Shown piece by piece: positions 42,105 to 53,686 of a DNA stretch of 64,000 bases. The DNA is from Bettongia penicillata ogilbyi (taxonomy: Eukaryota; Chordata; Mammalia; Diprotodontia; Potoroidae), in assembly GCA_023548195.1 (NCBI GenBank), contig JAJHZJ010000008.1:4426215-4490214 (forward strand), in the 5' to 3' direction. How positions within the stretch are numbered: position 1 is the first letter of the stretch; the number at the start of each line of letters is the position of its first letter. The notes beneath the pieces were generated by a model. The model did not search any database. It was not told where the DNA came from and was given only the letters and a program-made list of their open reading frames with translations. The translations under genes and the position numbers were made by a program.

Positions 42105-44062
42105 AATGATGTACCAAGAATGAGGGATGAGAAAGTCTACCCGTCAAGACACATAGAGGAACTATACAAATGCAACTCCACAATGCCATTTACACCAAAA
42201 ATGGATATAAACATTTATAAAAATGTTAATTGTACATGAGTTGACCAAGCCACTATCATAAAACAAGAACACTACCTAAATTAATTTACTTCCGCACTAA
42301 TGAAACTACCAAAGAATTACTTTGTAGAATCAGAAAAAATAGCAAAATTCATCTGGAGGATCAAAAAGTCAAGAAACTCAAGGGAAATTTTTTTAAAAAT
42401 GGGAAAGAAGGAGTCTGGACAGTACCACATCTCAATTGCACTACAGAGCACTAATAAGCAAAATCATTTCATACTGATTAAGAAACAGGATGGTCAGTGG
42501 AACAAATTAAGAATGTAATGTACAGAAACATGCCAGCCAAGGAACCTTGTATTTGATAAACCCAAAGAGGTAAGAACTCAGATCTCAGTTATTGGGGTAA
42601 AAATTTACTACTCAACAAAAGCTGTTGGGAAATATGGAAAGCATTCTGGCAGAAACTAGGATATAAATCAATATCTCACTCAGTAAACCAATGTAAATTA
42701 CAAATGTGGACATGACTTAGACATAAGAAGGATGTCACACACAAATTACAAGAGCAAAGAAGAAAATCTTGTTCAGATCTATGAATAAGGGAAGAATTTG
42801 TAGCCAAACAAAGGATAGGAAGGATTGTAGCAGGTAAAATAAATAATTTTGACTATACAAGATTAAAAAGTTTTGGCACAAATAAAAACAGTGTAACTAA
42901 AATTAGAAAGGAAGTGGTAACTAAGGAAAATTTTTCAGTAAATTTCTCTGATAGATTTCTTGTTTCCAAGATATATAGAGAACTGATTCAAATTTATAAC
43001 AATAACAACTATTTCCTAGTTGATAAGTGGTCAAGGAATATGAAGAGGCAATTTTCAGAGAAAGTAATCAATATCAATAGGTATAGGAAAAAGGTGATCT
43101 AAATCACTAATAATTAGAGAAGTATAAATTAAATAATTCTAAAGTTCTGTCTTATATCTACCAGAATTTGATAAAAAGGAAAATGACAAATTCTGAAGAG
43201 ACTGCATGAATGCATTGTTAGTAGAATTGTCAACTGGGCCAGTCACTCTGGAAAGTAACAGCGCTGTGCCCAAAGTACTATTAAATTACTTGCTTCAATG
43301 ATAACACTACTAGGTGTATACCTAGGTCAAATTAACAGGAAGATGAGCCATATGTGCAATAATATTATGGTAGCTAGTTTGGCAATGTCAAAGAATTAGG
43401 AGCAAAGGACTGTGGTGCCCATACATTGATAAATGACTAAAAAATATTATGATACATAAACAGAATACTACTGTGTTGTTAGGAATGATAAAGGGGATGG
43501 TTACAGGGGTGGGGAGCCTGCGATCTTGAGGCCACATGTGATCTCTAGGTCCTTATGTGTGACCCTTTAATTGAATCTAAACTTGTGAAATCTTGTTTGG
43601 ATTCAGTAAAAGGGTCACACTTGAGGACCTAGAGAGTCAAATGTGACCTTGAGATCCCAGGTTTCCCAACTCTGGTAAGAGAAACTTAGGAAGATTTATA
43701 TGAACTAATGAAGAGCTCATTAAGTAGAAGCAGAATAGCAATTTAGGCAATTATAGTAACATTTTAAAAGATAAACATTCTGAAAAACTTAAGAACTCTG
43801 ATCAGCACAGTGAATAAGTATAATTTCAGAGGATTCATAACGAAACATACTACCCACCTCCAGACAAAAAGGTGATGGACTCAAAGTGTAAATGAAATGT
43901 ATTTTTTGGACATGCCCATTTCAGGAATTTCTTTTGTTTGACTATATCTATTTGTTGTAAGGGTTTTGTTTTTCTTGCTTTTTCAGTGGTTAGGATGTGG
44001 GGAAGAGGAAAAAAAATGCTTTTCTTGGTAATTGAAATAATTAATTTAAAAAAAAAGATTGA
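42105..44062 (+). mobile_element. L1: ORF2 C-terminal half and 3' UTR
   Basis: ORF2 is relic, e.g. 42300-42518 (IAKFIWRIKKSRNSREIF, the region after the RT domain of mammalian L1) and 42914-43102 (YRELIQIYNNNNYFLVDKWS). The 3' UTR spans about 43350-44062, with GTTTGACTATATCTATTTG and an A-rich end. A MITE (43504-43674) interrupts it. Several stops; 5'-truncated. Confidence 0.85.
43504..43674. mobile_element. Palindromic hAT-like MITE inside L1
   Basis: The two halves are inverted copies: CAGGGGTGGGGAGCCTG...TCTAGGTCC and GGACCTAGAGAG...GTTTCCCAACTCTG, forming a hairpin of about 70 bp per arm with a short loop. L1 sequence resumes after it (AGAAACTTAGGAAGATTTAT). A TSD is not clear. Confidence 0.7.
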
Positions 44063-44068
44063 AGGATA

Positions 44069-44859
44069 ACAGATGGACCCAGGTGGATACCAGACAGCCC
44101 AAGTACTATATTCACTGGTACCTATAGGACCAAAGAAAGACCTAAAGCTCTTTGGGTGAGATTGACGGAAAGAGACCAGAATGGCACAGAATGAGAATGT
44201 CTCAAATCTTTTAAGGGGTTCACTCTAATAAATCTCTTGATCTCATCTATATAGGTATTATCTCACCTAGTGCAGACAAACCACTACTCACACTGAATTA
44301 AAGCTAAAATGAAAGAGGTAGATCCAAAATGTCAATGAGTAGGAAGAAATATAGAGAACTAGAAAGCCAATCCCTTTCTTCCAGTACTCCAAACAAGTCT
44401 AGAAAATACACAAAACTAAATTCTGTTTCGGAAATCCAAGAAAAATATTATAGTGAATCATTTTTCCAACCCAGATTAGCAGAGAGATCTAGGCAAGGAG
44501 GCCTGTGGACACTAGAGATGAAGTCTGACTGTGAACATTCCAACAGAGAGAAAACCTATGCCTTAAGACTAGAGGAAGTCCTGGACTAAGCCCAGAAAGG
44601 TCTAAACATGCTTAGGTCTAGGGAACAGGTACCAGCTGACAGCTCTATCCATTACTACCTGGTATTAGTTCATAGACCCAAGGCAGAATAAAGAGGAGAC
44701 CTGTCTCTAAGATGGCATTCCAGGATTGCAGGTCCTAGACTATGTGCTATAAAAGGAGTAATTCAAAAGTAAATGGAAGTAGTGTGGTTCAGACCCGAGC
44801 AGTGGAGCAGGGAGTAATCTAGTGGAGAGTGTGCGTGTGTGTGCGCGTGTGTGTGTGTG

Positions 44860-44905
<46 letters not shown>

Positions 44906-45300
44906 CCAATTTTCAACCCCCATCTAGAGCCTGCGGAGGAAAATTAGGACAAAAATTCCAGACCAAAGTCCATACGCCTACAGCTCAGACCACAACCCGG
45001 AGCTCAGAGCAGCAATTAAGACTTTGCCCTGAATCAGACCTTGTAGTGAGCACTGAAAGCATGCAGATCCCCAACCTGACCTGTTCCCAAGGTCCTGGAG
45101 TAATAAATAGAGCATTCAATACTCCCAAGAAAGCAACAGCAGGACCAGCCCAGACCCTTTCTTCAAAGTATATAGCTCCCAGCCCTAGCACAAAGTTCAA
45201 AGTCAGGGAGTAGACAGGAAGAATGAATGAAGAAAAATTCCCATCATAAAAATCCATCAAGACACATACCCAGGAGGAGAGAATGACTTCAAAATATCTA
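44069..45300 (+). mobile_element. Possible old L1 5' UTR/ORF1-start region
   Basis: Contains TAAGATGGCATTCCAGG, a (TG)n array (44829-44903) and a Lys/Asn-rich start before 45310 that reads into an L1 3' end. ORFs at 44329-44589 (86 aa) and 44839-45213 show no domain I recognise. It may instead be unrelated unique DNA. Confidence 0.3.
44829..44903. repeat. (TG)n microsatellite
   Basis: About 37 TG/CG units, interrupted in the first third. Z-DNA prone and probably polymorphic. Confidence 0.95.
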
Positions 45301-45304
45301 CAAG

Positions 45305-45545
45305 AAATTTTTTCATTTTGTTCTATTTGTTCTTTCACAGCATGACTAATATGGAAATATATTTTTTAGGATTACACATGTATAACCTATATCAAACTGC
45401 TTACCGTGTCAGGGAGGCAGGAAGGGAAAGAGGGAGGGAGAAAAATTTGGAACTCAAAATTTTATTTAAAAAAATAATATTTAAAATTGTATTTATATGT
45501 AACTGGAAAAAATGTATCATTTTTTAAAAAATCAACAAGTGAAGT
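45305..45545 (+). mobile_element. L1 3' end
   Basis: CTTTCACAGCATGACTAATA, ACATGTATAACCTATATCAA, GAAAAATTTGGAACTCAAAA and an A-rich terminus: the canonical marsupial L1 3' UTR end. Confidence 0.8.
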
Positions 45546-45559
45546 CTCAAAAAAAAAAA

Positions 45560-46488
45560 GAGTTTGAGCAAAAATCAAACTAGAATTCCTAGAATGATAA
45601 AATAAGAATTTGAATTATAAATGAAACAAGTGTGCTAAAGGAAAAAATGGTAAAGAAATGAGAGCTGTGGAAGAAAGAATCAGACAAGAAATTAACAGTT
45701 CACTTGAATTTGTCGTGTGAAATTTGTTGATTTTGCTATTAATGTGGTTCAATGAATTTATGGTTTTCTTAATATTAAATATTAAACCAGCACTACATTC
45801 TGGGCATAAATCCAAGTTGGTCATAGTGTATAATGTTTGTGATATGTTGTTTTAGCCTCTTTACTCATATATTTCTAAATTTGTTTTGCCTATTATTGAT
45901 CTATAGTTTTGTTTTTTTTCCTTCCTTGTTTATATATCAAGATCATATCTGTGTCTTAGAAGGTATTTGGTAGGATTCTTTCTTTTGCTATATTTTTTTT
46001 TAACAAACAATATATGTAATACTAGAAACAATTATTCCTTGAATGTTTAAAAGAATTCATTTGTGAATATCTGGACCTGGAGTTTTTCTTTGGAGATTCA
46101 TTTATGATTTGTTCAATTTCTTCCTCTCAAATGGGGTTGTTTACATTCCCTTTTTTTTGTTTTATTAATTTTGACATTTTTTTTACATATCCATTTATTT
46201 CATTTAAATTATTGGTTTTCTTACCATATAGTTTGTCAAAATAGTTCCCAACACTATCCTTTGTTTCTTCATTATTTGTTTTAAATTATCCTTTTATCGT
46301 GTTGATCTGGTTTTCCTCATTAATCAAATTAGCAGGTTTTTTAAAAAGACAACTCCTAGTTTTATTTATTGATTCCTTGGTTTTTTAATTTCTTCCTTAA
46401 CTTTTAGGATTTCTATTTTTTGTTTATTTTTAATGTGTTAGTTTTCATGTACTTTTAGTTGAATTTATTGTTCTTTGAGTTGTTCTTT
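45560..46488 (-). mobile_element. Antisense L1 ORF2 (RT part), first half
   Basis: Plus-strand blocks ACATTCTGGGCATAAATCCA, GTATTTGGTAGGATTC, AGAATTCATTTGTGAATATC and AAAAAGACAACTCCTAGTTT match the complement of mammalian L1 RT coding in order. It is interrupted by the HAL1 at 46504-47381 and resumes at 47397. Frames are broken. Confidence 0.8.
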
Positions 46489-46503
46489 CTCCCTCTCTTT
46501 TTA

Positions 46504-47381
46504 TTTTTTTTCTTTTTTTTTCTTTTTTTTTTTTAAATTTATTTATTTATTTAGCTTTTTACATTCATTTTCACAAATTTTTGGGTTCCAAATTTTCTCC
46601 CCTCCCCCCACCCCAATACCCCAAGCAATCTAATTTTCCCAATCTCCAATCTGTCCTCTCTTCTGTCATCCCTCCCTTCCCTTGTCTCTATCTTCTCTTT
46701 TCTCCTGTAGGGCCAGATGACTTTCTATTCCTCATTAACTGTATGTCTTCTTTCCTAGTTGCAACAACAATACTAAACAATTGTTCCTAAAACTTTGAGT
46801 TCCAAATTCTCCCCATCCCTCCCTCCCCACCCATTCCCTTTGGTATGGCAGGCAATTCATTATAGGCCATATCTGTGTAGCTTTGCAAATGACCTTCCTG
46901 ATAGTCGTGTTGTGTAAGACTAACTGAATTGCCATCCCTCCTAACCTGCCCCTCATTGTTTCTCTTCTGTCCTTTGATCCTGTCCCTCCCCAAGTGTTGA
47001 CTTTCAATTACTCCCTCCTCCCTTTGCCCTCCCTTCCATCATCCCCCCCAATATCTCCTTCTCCCCCGCTTTCTTATACTGTAAAATAGGTTTTCATACC
47101 AAAATGAGTGTGCATTTCACTCCTTCGTTTAGTCAAATGTGATGAGGGTAAACTTTTGTTTATTTGTTTGTTTTTAGATTGAACTGAATAGGATGGGACC
47201 ATACCTTAAAAGAAATTAAGGTAAATGGTGAGAGAGAAATGTAGTGAGAGGAAAGAGGGGGAAATGGAAGGGGGTAACTATATGTCATTTAAGAGGCAAG
47301 AAGGAGATGTTTTTTAGTGGAGGGAAAAAGAGGAGAGCTGAGGGAAAAAAAAACAAACAAACAAATAAACAAAAGTTTACC
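46504..47381 (-). mobile_element. HAL1 3' fragment with inverted 5' segment, 15-bp TSD
   Basis: 46504-47175 is antisense HAL1 distal 3' UTR with poly(A) tail (poly-T at 46505-46534). 47176-47381 is the sense-orientation, more proximal 3' UTR (GATTGAACTGAATAGGATGG...). Both contain the AAAC-repeat/GTTTACCC block, so about 35 bp is duplicated at the inversion. TSD CTCCCTCTCTTTTTA at 46489-46503 and 47382-47396. The sequence is very close to the inner HAL1's 3' UTR (20155-20940). Confidence 0.9.
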
Positions 47382-47396
47382 CTCCCTCTCTTTTTA

Positions 47397-48780
47397 ACAA
47401 AAGTATTTAAAGATACAAATTTTCTCCTAAGAACTTCTTTAGCTGTGTCCCTAAAATTGTGTAATATTGTCTCATTGTTGTCAATATCTCAAATGAACTC
47501 ATGTCATTTTTATAATTTGTTCTTACCCAACGATTCTTTATGATTAAGTTATCGTATTTAGCTTGTATTACTTTTTAACATTTTCCAGTGGCCTTTTATT
47601 TAATGTAATATAATTGCATATTGATTTGTAAAGGATATATACAATATTTACTCTTTTCCACAATTCTTTGTGAGTTTTTTATATTTTAAGAAATGATTGT
47701 ATTTGTAAAGAACCCATGCACACTTAGGAATTATGCATACTCCTTTCTATTTCCATTCAACAATCAACAGAAGTCTATGTTATATTTTTTCTAAAATCCA
47801 TTCAGATTTTTCTTTCTTATTTATTTTTTGGTTAGATTTATCTAGAGTTGATGGGACAACCTGATGTCTCCCCCCTATTACTGTAATTTGCCTACTTTTC
47901 CTTATAATTTTTTTGGTTTTTCTTTTAAGAATTTAGAAGTTTAAATATTCCTTTGGGTATACATACACACATATGTTAAGTATTGAATAAATTCATTGTC
48001 AGTGTTACCTTTCAGCAAAACATAGGTTGGTATTTATCTCTTTTAATTAAGTCTGTATTTGATATTGTCTTGTCTGAAATCATCATTGCTACTCCTACTT
48101 GTTTTGCTAGATTTTGTTCCAACCTTTGAAGTCAGAGAATGCCTTTCTTTTTGCCTGTATTTGTATTCCCATCACTAAGTACAGTGCTATGGCTACTAAA
48201 TGACTAATAAATGTTTGTTGACTTAATCTGTAAACAGTACGTTGTTGGATTTTGCTTTCTAACTTCTGCTAACCTCTTCTGTTTTATACATTTTCATCTC
48301 CACACTGATAGCTATGATTGTTAAGTGTTTATATCCTTCCATTTAATTCTTTTAAATGCACTTTTTCTCCTCTATACTCCTATTTATTTCAAGTTACTTT
48401 CTTTTTTATCTCTTCACTATGTTCTCTCCTAGATTTGTTTTGCTTATGAGAATTCCTCTCTGAATCTACCATCCTAACTATACTCTCTTTTCCTCTCTCC
48501 CTGTTCCTATCTGTATCCCTCTTGAATTGAGAGTATTTCTACACCAAAATCTTTGTGTATGTGTATTGTGTCCTTCTTTTGATAAGTTTAGATGAAAATG
48601 AGATTCATGTAACCCCTCCACTCCTTCCATGTCTGCATACGGTTTTATTTGTTATGTGTCTCAACAAGTTTCTATATCTTTCCCATTTTTCTCAATGTGT
48701 CTCTTTACCCCTTTTCCTTTTTCTTTTTCTTATATCTTCAAAATGTAATGAAGCTATTTATAGGTCTTCTGTTTTAAATG
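47397..48780 (-). mobile_element. Antisense L1 ORF2 (EN to RT linker), second half
   Basis: TTTCTCCTAAGAACTTCTTT, GCTGTGTCCCTAAAATTGTG, ACAACCTGATGTCTCCC, CTGAAATCATCATTGCTACT and TGTTGGATTTTGCTTTC are the complement of the L1 endonuclease and linker region, in order with 45560-46488. Decayed. Confidence 0.75.
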
Positions 48781-49028
48781 AATAACTCCGTGACCCCATG
48801 TGACATTAGGATTCAAATAGGACCCTTTCTAACATCCCTTCCTCTCCATTACAATGGAAGTAATATCATCCTTATAAAGTCTCTTCTGATTGTGTTCTTG
48901 TAGTTGTATAATCACTATCGATTCTTACATTTGCTGAACTTATATCTGGAGTTCTGGACAGGTTCAGAAACTCCTTGGGTATAGCATTTTCATCAGCCTT
49001 TGAAATTTGCATCTTTTCTACTAGCTTT

Positions 49029-49255
49029 GAGGTTCTGAACCTGAGATCCAAGGATATACTAAGGGGGTCCATGAAGAGATTTTGTTAGGTCTTTGAATTT
49101 GGACAGGAAAAAAATTATATCTTTATTTTCATTCACCCTTAACTGACATTTTAGCAGTTCCTTCAATTATTTAAAAAGCATTATTCTGAGAAGGGTCCAT
49201 AGGCTTCACCAGACTGTTAAGGGAGTCCATGACTCACAGAAAAGCTAAGAACTCA
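49029..49255 (-). mobile_element. TIR-bearing non-autonomous DNA element, copy 1
   Basis: Termini GGTTCTGAACCT and AGCTAAGAACTC are inverted. Internal blocks (GGGTCCATAGGCTTCACCAG; CTAAGGGGGTCCATGAA) recur in copies 2 and 3. The family's class is not certain. Confidence 0.45.
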
Positions 49256-49379
49256 TATACTAAATGAAGAAGTCACATGGTTTTTTGTCAGAAATATAGG
49301 CAAAAAATCATAATGGCAATAAGACAGGGAGGGTTTTTGATACATGGACATAAAAATTCAATTACTTTTTACAAACCAT

Positions 49380-49625
49380 TATATACCCAGTTGGGCATTG
49401 TGCCCAGTGTTAGGGATACAGAAACAACAGTTAAATAGTTCCTCCTCTCAATAAGTTTCTGTTCTACTTGATGGAGTGAGTGTGGGAGACTGAAGGAAAT
49501 TTCACATGTCAACAGAGACTATGTACGAAACCATTAAGAAGATGGAAAAATCCCTACCAACAGGGATCAGAAAAGGCCTTGTTCAGGTTGTGATACCTGA
49601 GTCTTGTGGTAAAGAGGGTATGGTA
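49380..49625 (+). repeat. Mammal-wide repeat fragment
   Basis: TGGGCATTGTGCCCAGTG, TAGGGATACAGAAACAACAG, AAAAGGCCTTGTTCAGG. Confidence 0.5.
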
Positions 49626-49819
49626 GTTTAACTTGATTTTGGAATTAAGTATACAGAAAGCTTTAAAATTTTTTGTGTATACCAAAGGAAGGAACTTTAG
49701 GAGCTTCTAATTAATTACTCATCTTTATATAGGACTTTAGGATAAGGGTAGAGACTAGACCTGTTTTATAGGGAACATTTAATGAGAAAAGTCCTTCTAT
49801 CCATACAGAAGGCAGATAC

Positions 49820-50135
49820 TCTGTTATTTGTCTCTTAGGAAATTTTTTGAGGCGCTGGGAAATTAAATGATTTTTCCAGGGTTACACAGTCAGTTTGTGT
49901 CAAAGGCAACCCTAAGGTGAGCTCTCACTCTGCCATACCTCTTTCTATGGCACTTCAAGATTGGCAATATACTCAAAATAGCCTTGTCCTGTTCTAAGTC
50001 GAAGAATTATTATTCCCATTTTACAGATGAGAAAACTGAGGCTCATGCAAAGTTCAACAACTTTCCTACACAGCTGATAGATCTGGGATCTAAAAGCAAC
50101 ATTCTTTTCCACCACATCTCCTTTCTTCAACACAG
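49820..50135 (-). repeat. CORE-SINE relics, antisense
   Basis: TTCCAGGGTTACACAGTCAG (49877) and TTCCCATTTTACAGATGAGA (50013) belong to two overlapping MIR-like fragments. Confidence 0.55.
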
Positions 50136-50397
50136 ATATCTGTCTAATAGACAAGGTGGTCGAAGGACAATATAAGGATGTCCCAGTTTTATGCAACTGT
50201 TTTTGGAATTAGAGACTTTCGTTGATCAAGGATACTTTTGATGAAATTTAACTCTTACCCCAAAGAAAGCTTGAAACCTAAACTGAGACACCCAGAGGAG
50301 CAGGGGTGAGGGAAGAAAGGTTAAGGGCAAAAGATACATGTGGGTTGGTTCTTCACAGTGGGGCACAGTAAGAGTGCTAGGGACGTGAGAGCCCTAT

Positions 50398-50772
50398 CAG
50401 AGAGAAGAGAAGGGGGGAAAAACAACAAAGTGGAAGGAAAAGAGGAAGAGAAAAGGGAAAGGGAGAAGGGAAGGAGGAAAGAAGGAAAAGATAGCAAAGG
50501 GGAAGTGGGAAAAGAAGGGGAAGGGGGAAAGTTTGAAGGGGAAGAGAGAAGAGGAAAGAAATAGGAAGGGATGGGGAAATGGAAGAGAAAAGGTAAGGGG
50601 AAATAAAAAGGAAGGGACAGGAACGGAGAAGGGAAGGGGGGAAGAACGGAAGAGAGAAGGGGAAGGAAAATGGGAAGGAAAAAGAGAAGGGAAGAAGGAA
50701 AGGGAAGGGGAAGGGAAGAGGGAAGGAGAAAGAAAAGGAACGGAAAAGGGGAAGGGAAGGAAAAAAATTAGA
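50398..50772 (+). repeat. Polypurine tract (GGGGAA/GAAGG)n, about 370 bp
   Basis: Almost pure A/G on the plus strand; no coding role for the Ser/Pro/Phe and Gly/Glu/Lys ORFs. Confidence 0.92.
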
Positions 50773-50788
50773 AGGTTGGACTACATCA

Positions 50789-51017
50789 AAGGTTCTTAAC
50801 CTTCTTTGTGTCATGAACTCCTTTGATAATCTGGAGAAGACTATTGACCTCTTCTTGGAATAATATTTTTTTAAATATATAAGTTCAAATACATAAGATT
50901 ACAAAGAGAACCAATTATATTCAAATAGAGATGTATTTTTTTCCTTCCAAGTTCATAGACCCCTAAAATCTATTCAAGGATCCCTTTGGAGTCCCTGGAC
51001 ACCAGGATAAGAATCTC
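50789..51017 (+). mobile_element. TIR-bearing element, copy 2
   Basis: Starts AAGGTTCTTAACCTTC, ends ACCAGGATAAGAATC. Internal AATAATATTTTTTTAAATA and GATTACAAAGAGAACCAATT match copy 3. Confidence 0.5.
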
Positions 51018-51069
51018 TGGTCACTAGATGGCCTCTGATGTCCCTTCTAATGCTAACATTCTGTGATTC

Positions 51070-52390
51070 TGGGTATGATTAGTCAGTTAGAAAGTGTCTG
51101 CCTAATCTTGGTCAAGGTCAAGAGCCCTGTGTTAATTCCACATTGCTGTTCCAGTCATTGACGTCAGAGGTCCTCTCGCAGTTACCTCTTCTATTCAGAG
51201 AAAGAAGAGGACAAGGTAGTAGCAGTGCCCTATAAGATGCGACCAGCAATAACTTAAGAACCAATTATTTGAAGCAAGAAAAATGTCCTAGATTCTTTGA
51301 TGCTCCTCAGGACCCTGGTCTTTGGTTTTCTTTTTGTCCTGTTTTCATTGATTTGCCAGATTGACCCTTTAATATTGCTTCTTCCTGTTGCTTACATCAC
51401 ATAGACCCACCCTTCACCTTTGGCCCTTTGAATTCTGTTTTCCCAGCCTATTAATGACCTCTTCCTTTTGCTTCACATAAATCTCTTATTCTAGATCAGT
51501 CTTGTAGTCCCAGAGTCTACCTCTCCCCAGGCTGTCCCCACCTCCCAAAAAAGTGACACCATTTCACCAATCTGGAAAATACCTGTCTTCCCCAAACTGC
51601 TGGTCCCCTTTCCCTGTCTCTTGGTAGTGGGACAAGATTGTCATAAATTTCTCACCTGAGGCAAAATGAAAATTGGGTCTGAACTTCTGTATGGTGACTA
51701 AGACAGAGTCCTGACGTAGCGCACAAGGTGATGCCTGATGGGGCCTGCCATCCAGATAATGATCTTTTTTCCAGGAATTTAGGAGCTTTGCCTTTTGTGA
51801 GGCTTTTCAATGAATGACTCTGAGGTAATTTACTCGCATTTGCTAAAAGCCTGTTTCTGGACATCTTTTTCTTCATGACAAAGCCAGTGGTTGATGATGG
51901 AAGGTAATCAGACATGGGAGGAAAAAGCTGACACCCTGAGCAAATATGGACAGACTAGCAGAATGGCCCGGAATAATTGCTTTGCATCACTATTCTTTTT
52001 ATCGTCTTGCCTGCACCTGTGTCTGAAGCCCAAACAAAACTCATTTCTGTTTATTTAGCAATTACATAATCATTTCCACCTCCCTGAACTTCAGGGTAGA
52101 AGTTTGGATAGGGAAACTAGCCAGTGGTATTTATGACAAGTATATAGAAGCAACAGTGACCAATCCAGTTGGTAAAAACCAAGAGGTCATGTTTCTCCAT
52201 ATTGAACTCCCTCAATATAGAACTTCTGGACAATGATATTTATTGACGGTACCAAAATAGACTTCTATCAGGCCCTGAGGAGAATGATTTGATGAATAAC
52301 AGGGTCAATAGTAACCATGGGTCTAATCTTTAGAGACTAGAATTTAGTTCCAAAAAAAACCACAGAGGTATGTTGAGTGGGACTGTAGAA
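51070..52390. other. Repeat-poor stretch, no gene seen
   Basis: The 87-codon minus ORF (51652-51915) has no domain I recognise and no splice-site support. 51961-52085 is dense in transcription-factor-like cores (see findings). Confidence 0.4.
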
Positions 52391-52394
52391 AGAG

Positions 52395-52578
52395 GGGGTT
52401 CTTAACCTTTCTTGTATCCTGGATCCTTATGGCAGTCTGATAAAGTCTATTGATTCCTTTACAAAATAGTTTTTAAATGAATAAAATAAAACTTATAGAA
52501 TTATAAAGGAAATCAATTACATTTTCATATTGTTTTCCAAAAAAAATTTAAGTTCATGGACACCAGGTCAAGTCATTC
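52395..52578 (+). mobile_element. TIR-bearing element, copy 3
   Basis: GGTTCTTAACCTTTCTTG start, GAATTATAAAGGAAATCAAT middle, GGACACCAGGTCAAG end. Confidence 0.5.
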
Positions 52579-52579
52579 A

Positions 52580-53145
52580 GATAATATGGTGCCTTACATA
52601 TGAGGCCAAAATGATATGTAATGCATAAAAGAACAGACATTGACACAGATTTGCTAAGGAAATGTAACTAGTTTAGATCAGTTGCCATAATGAGAACAAA
52701 AGAGCCTATAGATTGCCTCGCACAGCAAAGACATGAATTCTCTGCCAAACAGAGATATGGCAGTCATGAATAATTCTATTTAGAATATAAAGTTGACTAT
52801 AAAGTATCATGGAAACTGATAATGGAAGATTATAATCAATAGCATCCTATAAAGAAGAAGAGAAAAAGTAAAGAAGAAAGTATTTAAAAAAAGATGGCGA
52901 GAGAAGCAGCTAAGCTGATTCATCCTTAGAGCATTTAAGGAAGTAACTGAAGTGACAAGAAACAAATGAAAAATGTTGGAGAGGTTATGTTGATTTCTTT
53001 AACAAATTATTTTCTTGTTTGGGAGAGGAGGAAGAGAGGAGCATCCCCAGGCAGTCCCCCGCACTGGAGATCCCTACTAGTCATACAATAGTCCTAGGCA
53101 TGTCCTACAGCCTCCTGCACCATGACCTGGGAGTCTAATGTCTCT
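52580..53145. other. No gene; A-rich unassigned DNA
   Basis: No coding frame or clear repeat. Confidence 0.4.
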
Positions 53146-53149
53146 TAAC

Positions 53150-53321
53150 AAGCTATTGTTGTGTTCATCCTTCATTTTTGAAGACCATACCATCAGAGAA
53201 ATGATGACATGACTTGCATTTGACTTTGTTTTGAGTGAGGGAGGGCTGTGCAGGTCACCAGCCTCACTTCTCCTCCAGAGTCATCTGAATCCAGTGACCA
53301 GATATTCATCAGGATGACTGG
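53150..53321 (-). repeat. SINE tail type B module, antisense
   Basis: TTCATCCTTCATTTTTGAAG, GATGACATGACTTGCATTTG, GTGCAGGTCACCAGCCTCAC and CATCAGGATGACTGGA are complementary to 34490-34690. It ends exactly where the RPS15 pseudogene begins. Confidence 0.8.
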
Positions 53322-53681
53322 ATGAGTAGAAGTGGAGCAGAAGAAGCAGACCTTCATAAATTTTACCTACTTCAGTGTGGACCTGGATTGGCTGCCAGAC
53401 ATATCTTATGAACAGCTCACAGGGCTTGACGACAGAAACTCAAGCTAGGTTTACTTGCAAACAATGTTCCCTCATAAAGATGCTTCTTCACAAGATGATC
53501 ATCCTGCCAGAGATGGTGGGAAGTATTGTGGAACTCTACAGCAGCAAGATCTTCAGTTGGGAAGAAATCAAGCCTGAGATGACTGAACTCTACTTGAATA
53601 GATTCTCCATCACCTACAAGACTGCAAGACTGGCCAGGGATTAGAACTACCCACTTCTCTCATTTCATCCCTCCCAAGTAA
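53322..53681 (+). pseudogene. RPS15: Ribosomal protein S15 processed pseudogene
   Basis: RPS15 is a component of the 40S ribosomal subunit. From an ATG at 53322 (one extra base after it) the frame reads EVEQKKQTF.NFTY..VDLDWL, then ISYEQL, a degraded middle, then MIILPEMVGS, EIKPEM, FSITYK and, after a 1-base shift, RPGIRTTHFSHFIPPK followed by TAA (53679-53681). These blocks match RPS15 from start to stop with no intron, so this is a retrocopy. Internal stop, indels and substitutions rule out function. The open 89-codon frame at 53375-53644 is its central part. Confidence 0.92.
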
Positions 53682-53686
53682 GCTGG

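Noticed and set aside
51652..51915. An 87-aa host exon on the minus strand
   Set aside because: No domain recognised, no splice-site or neighbouring-exon support; treated as a chance ORF.
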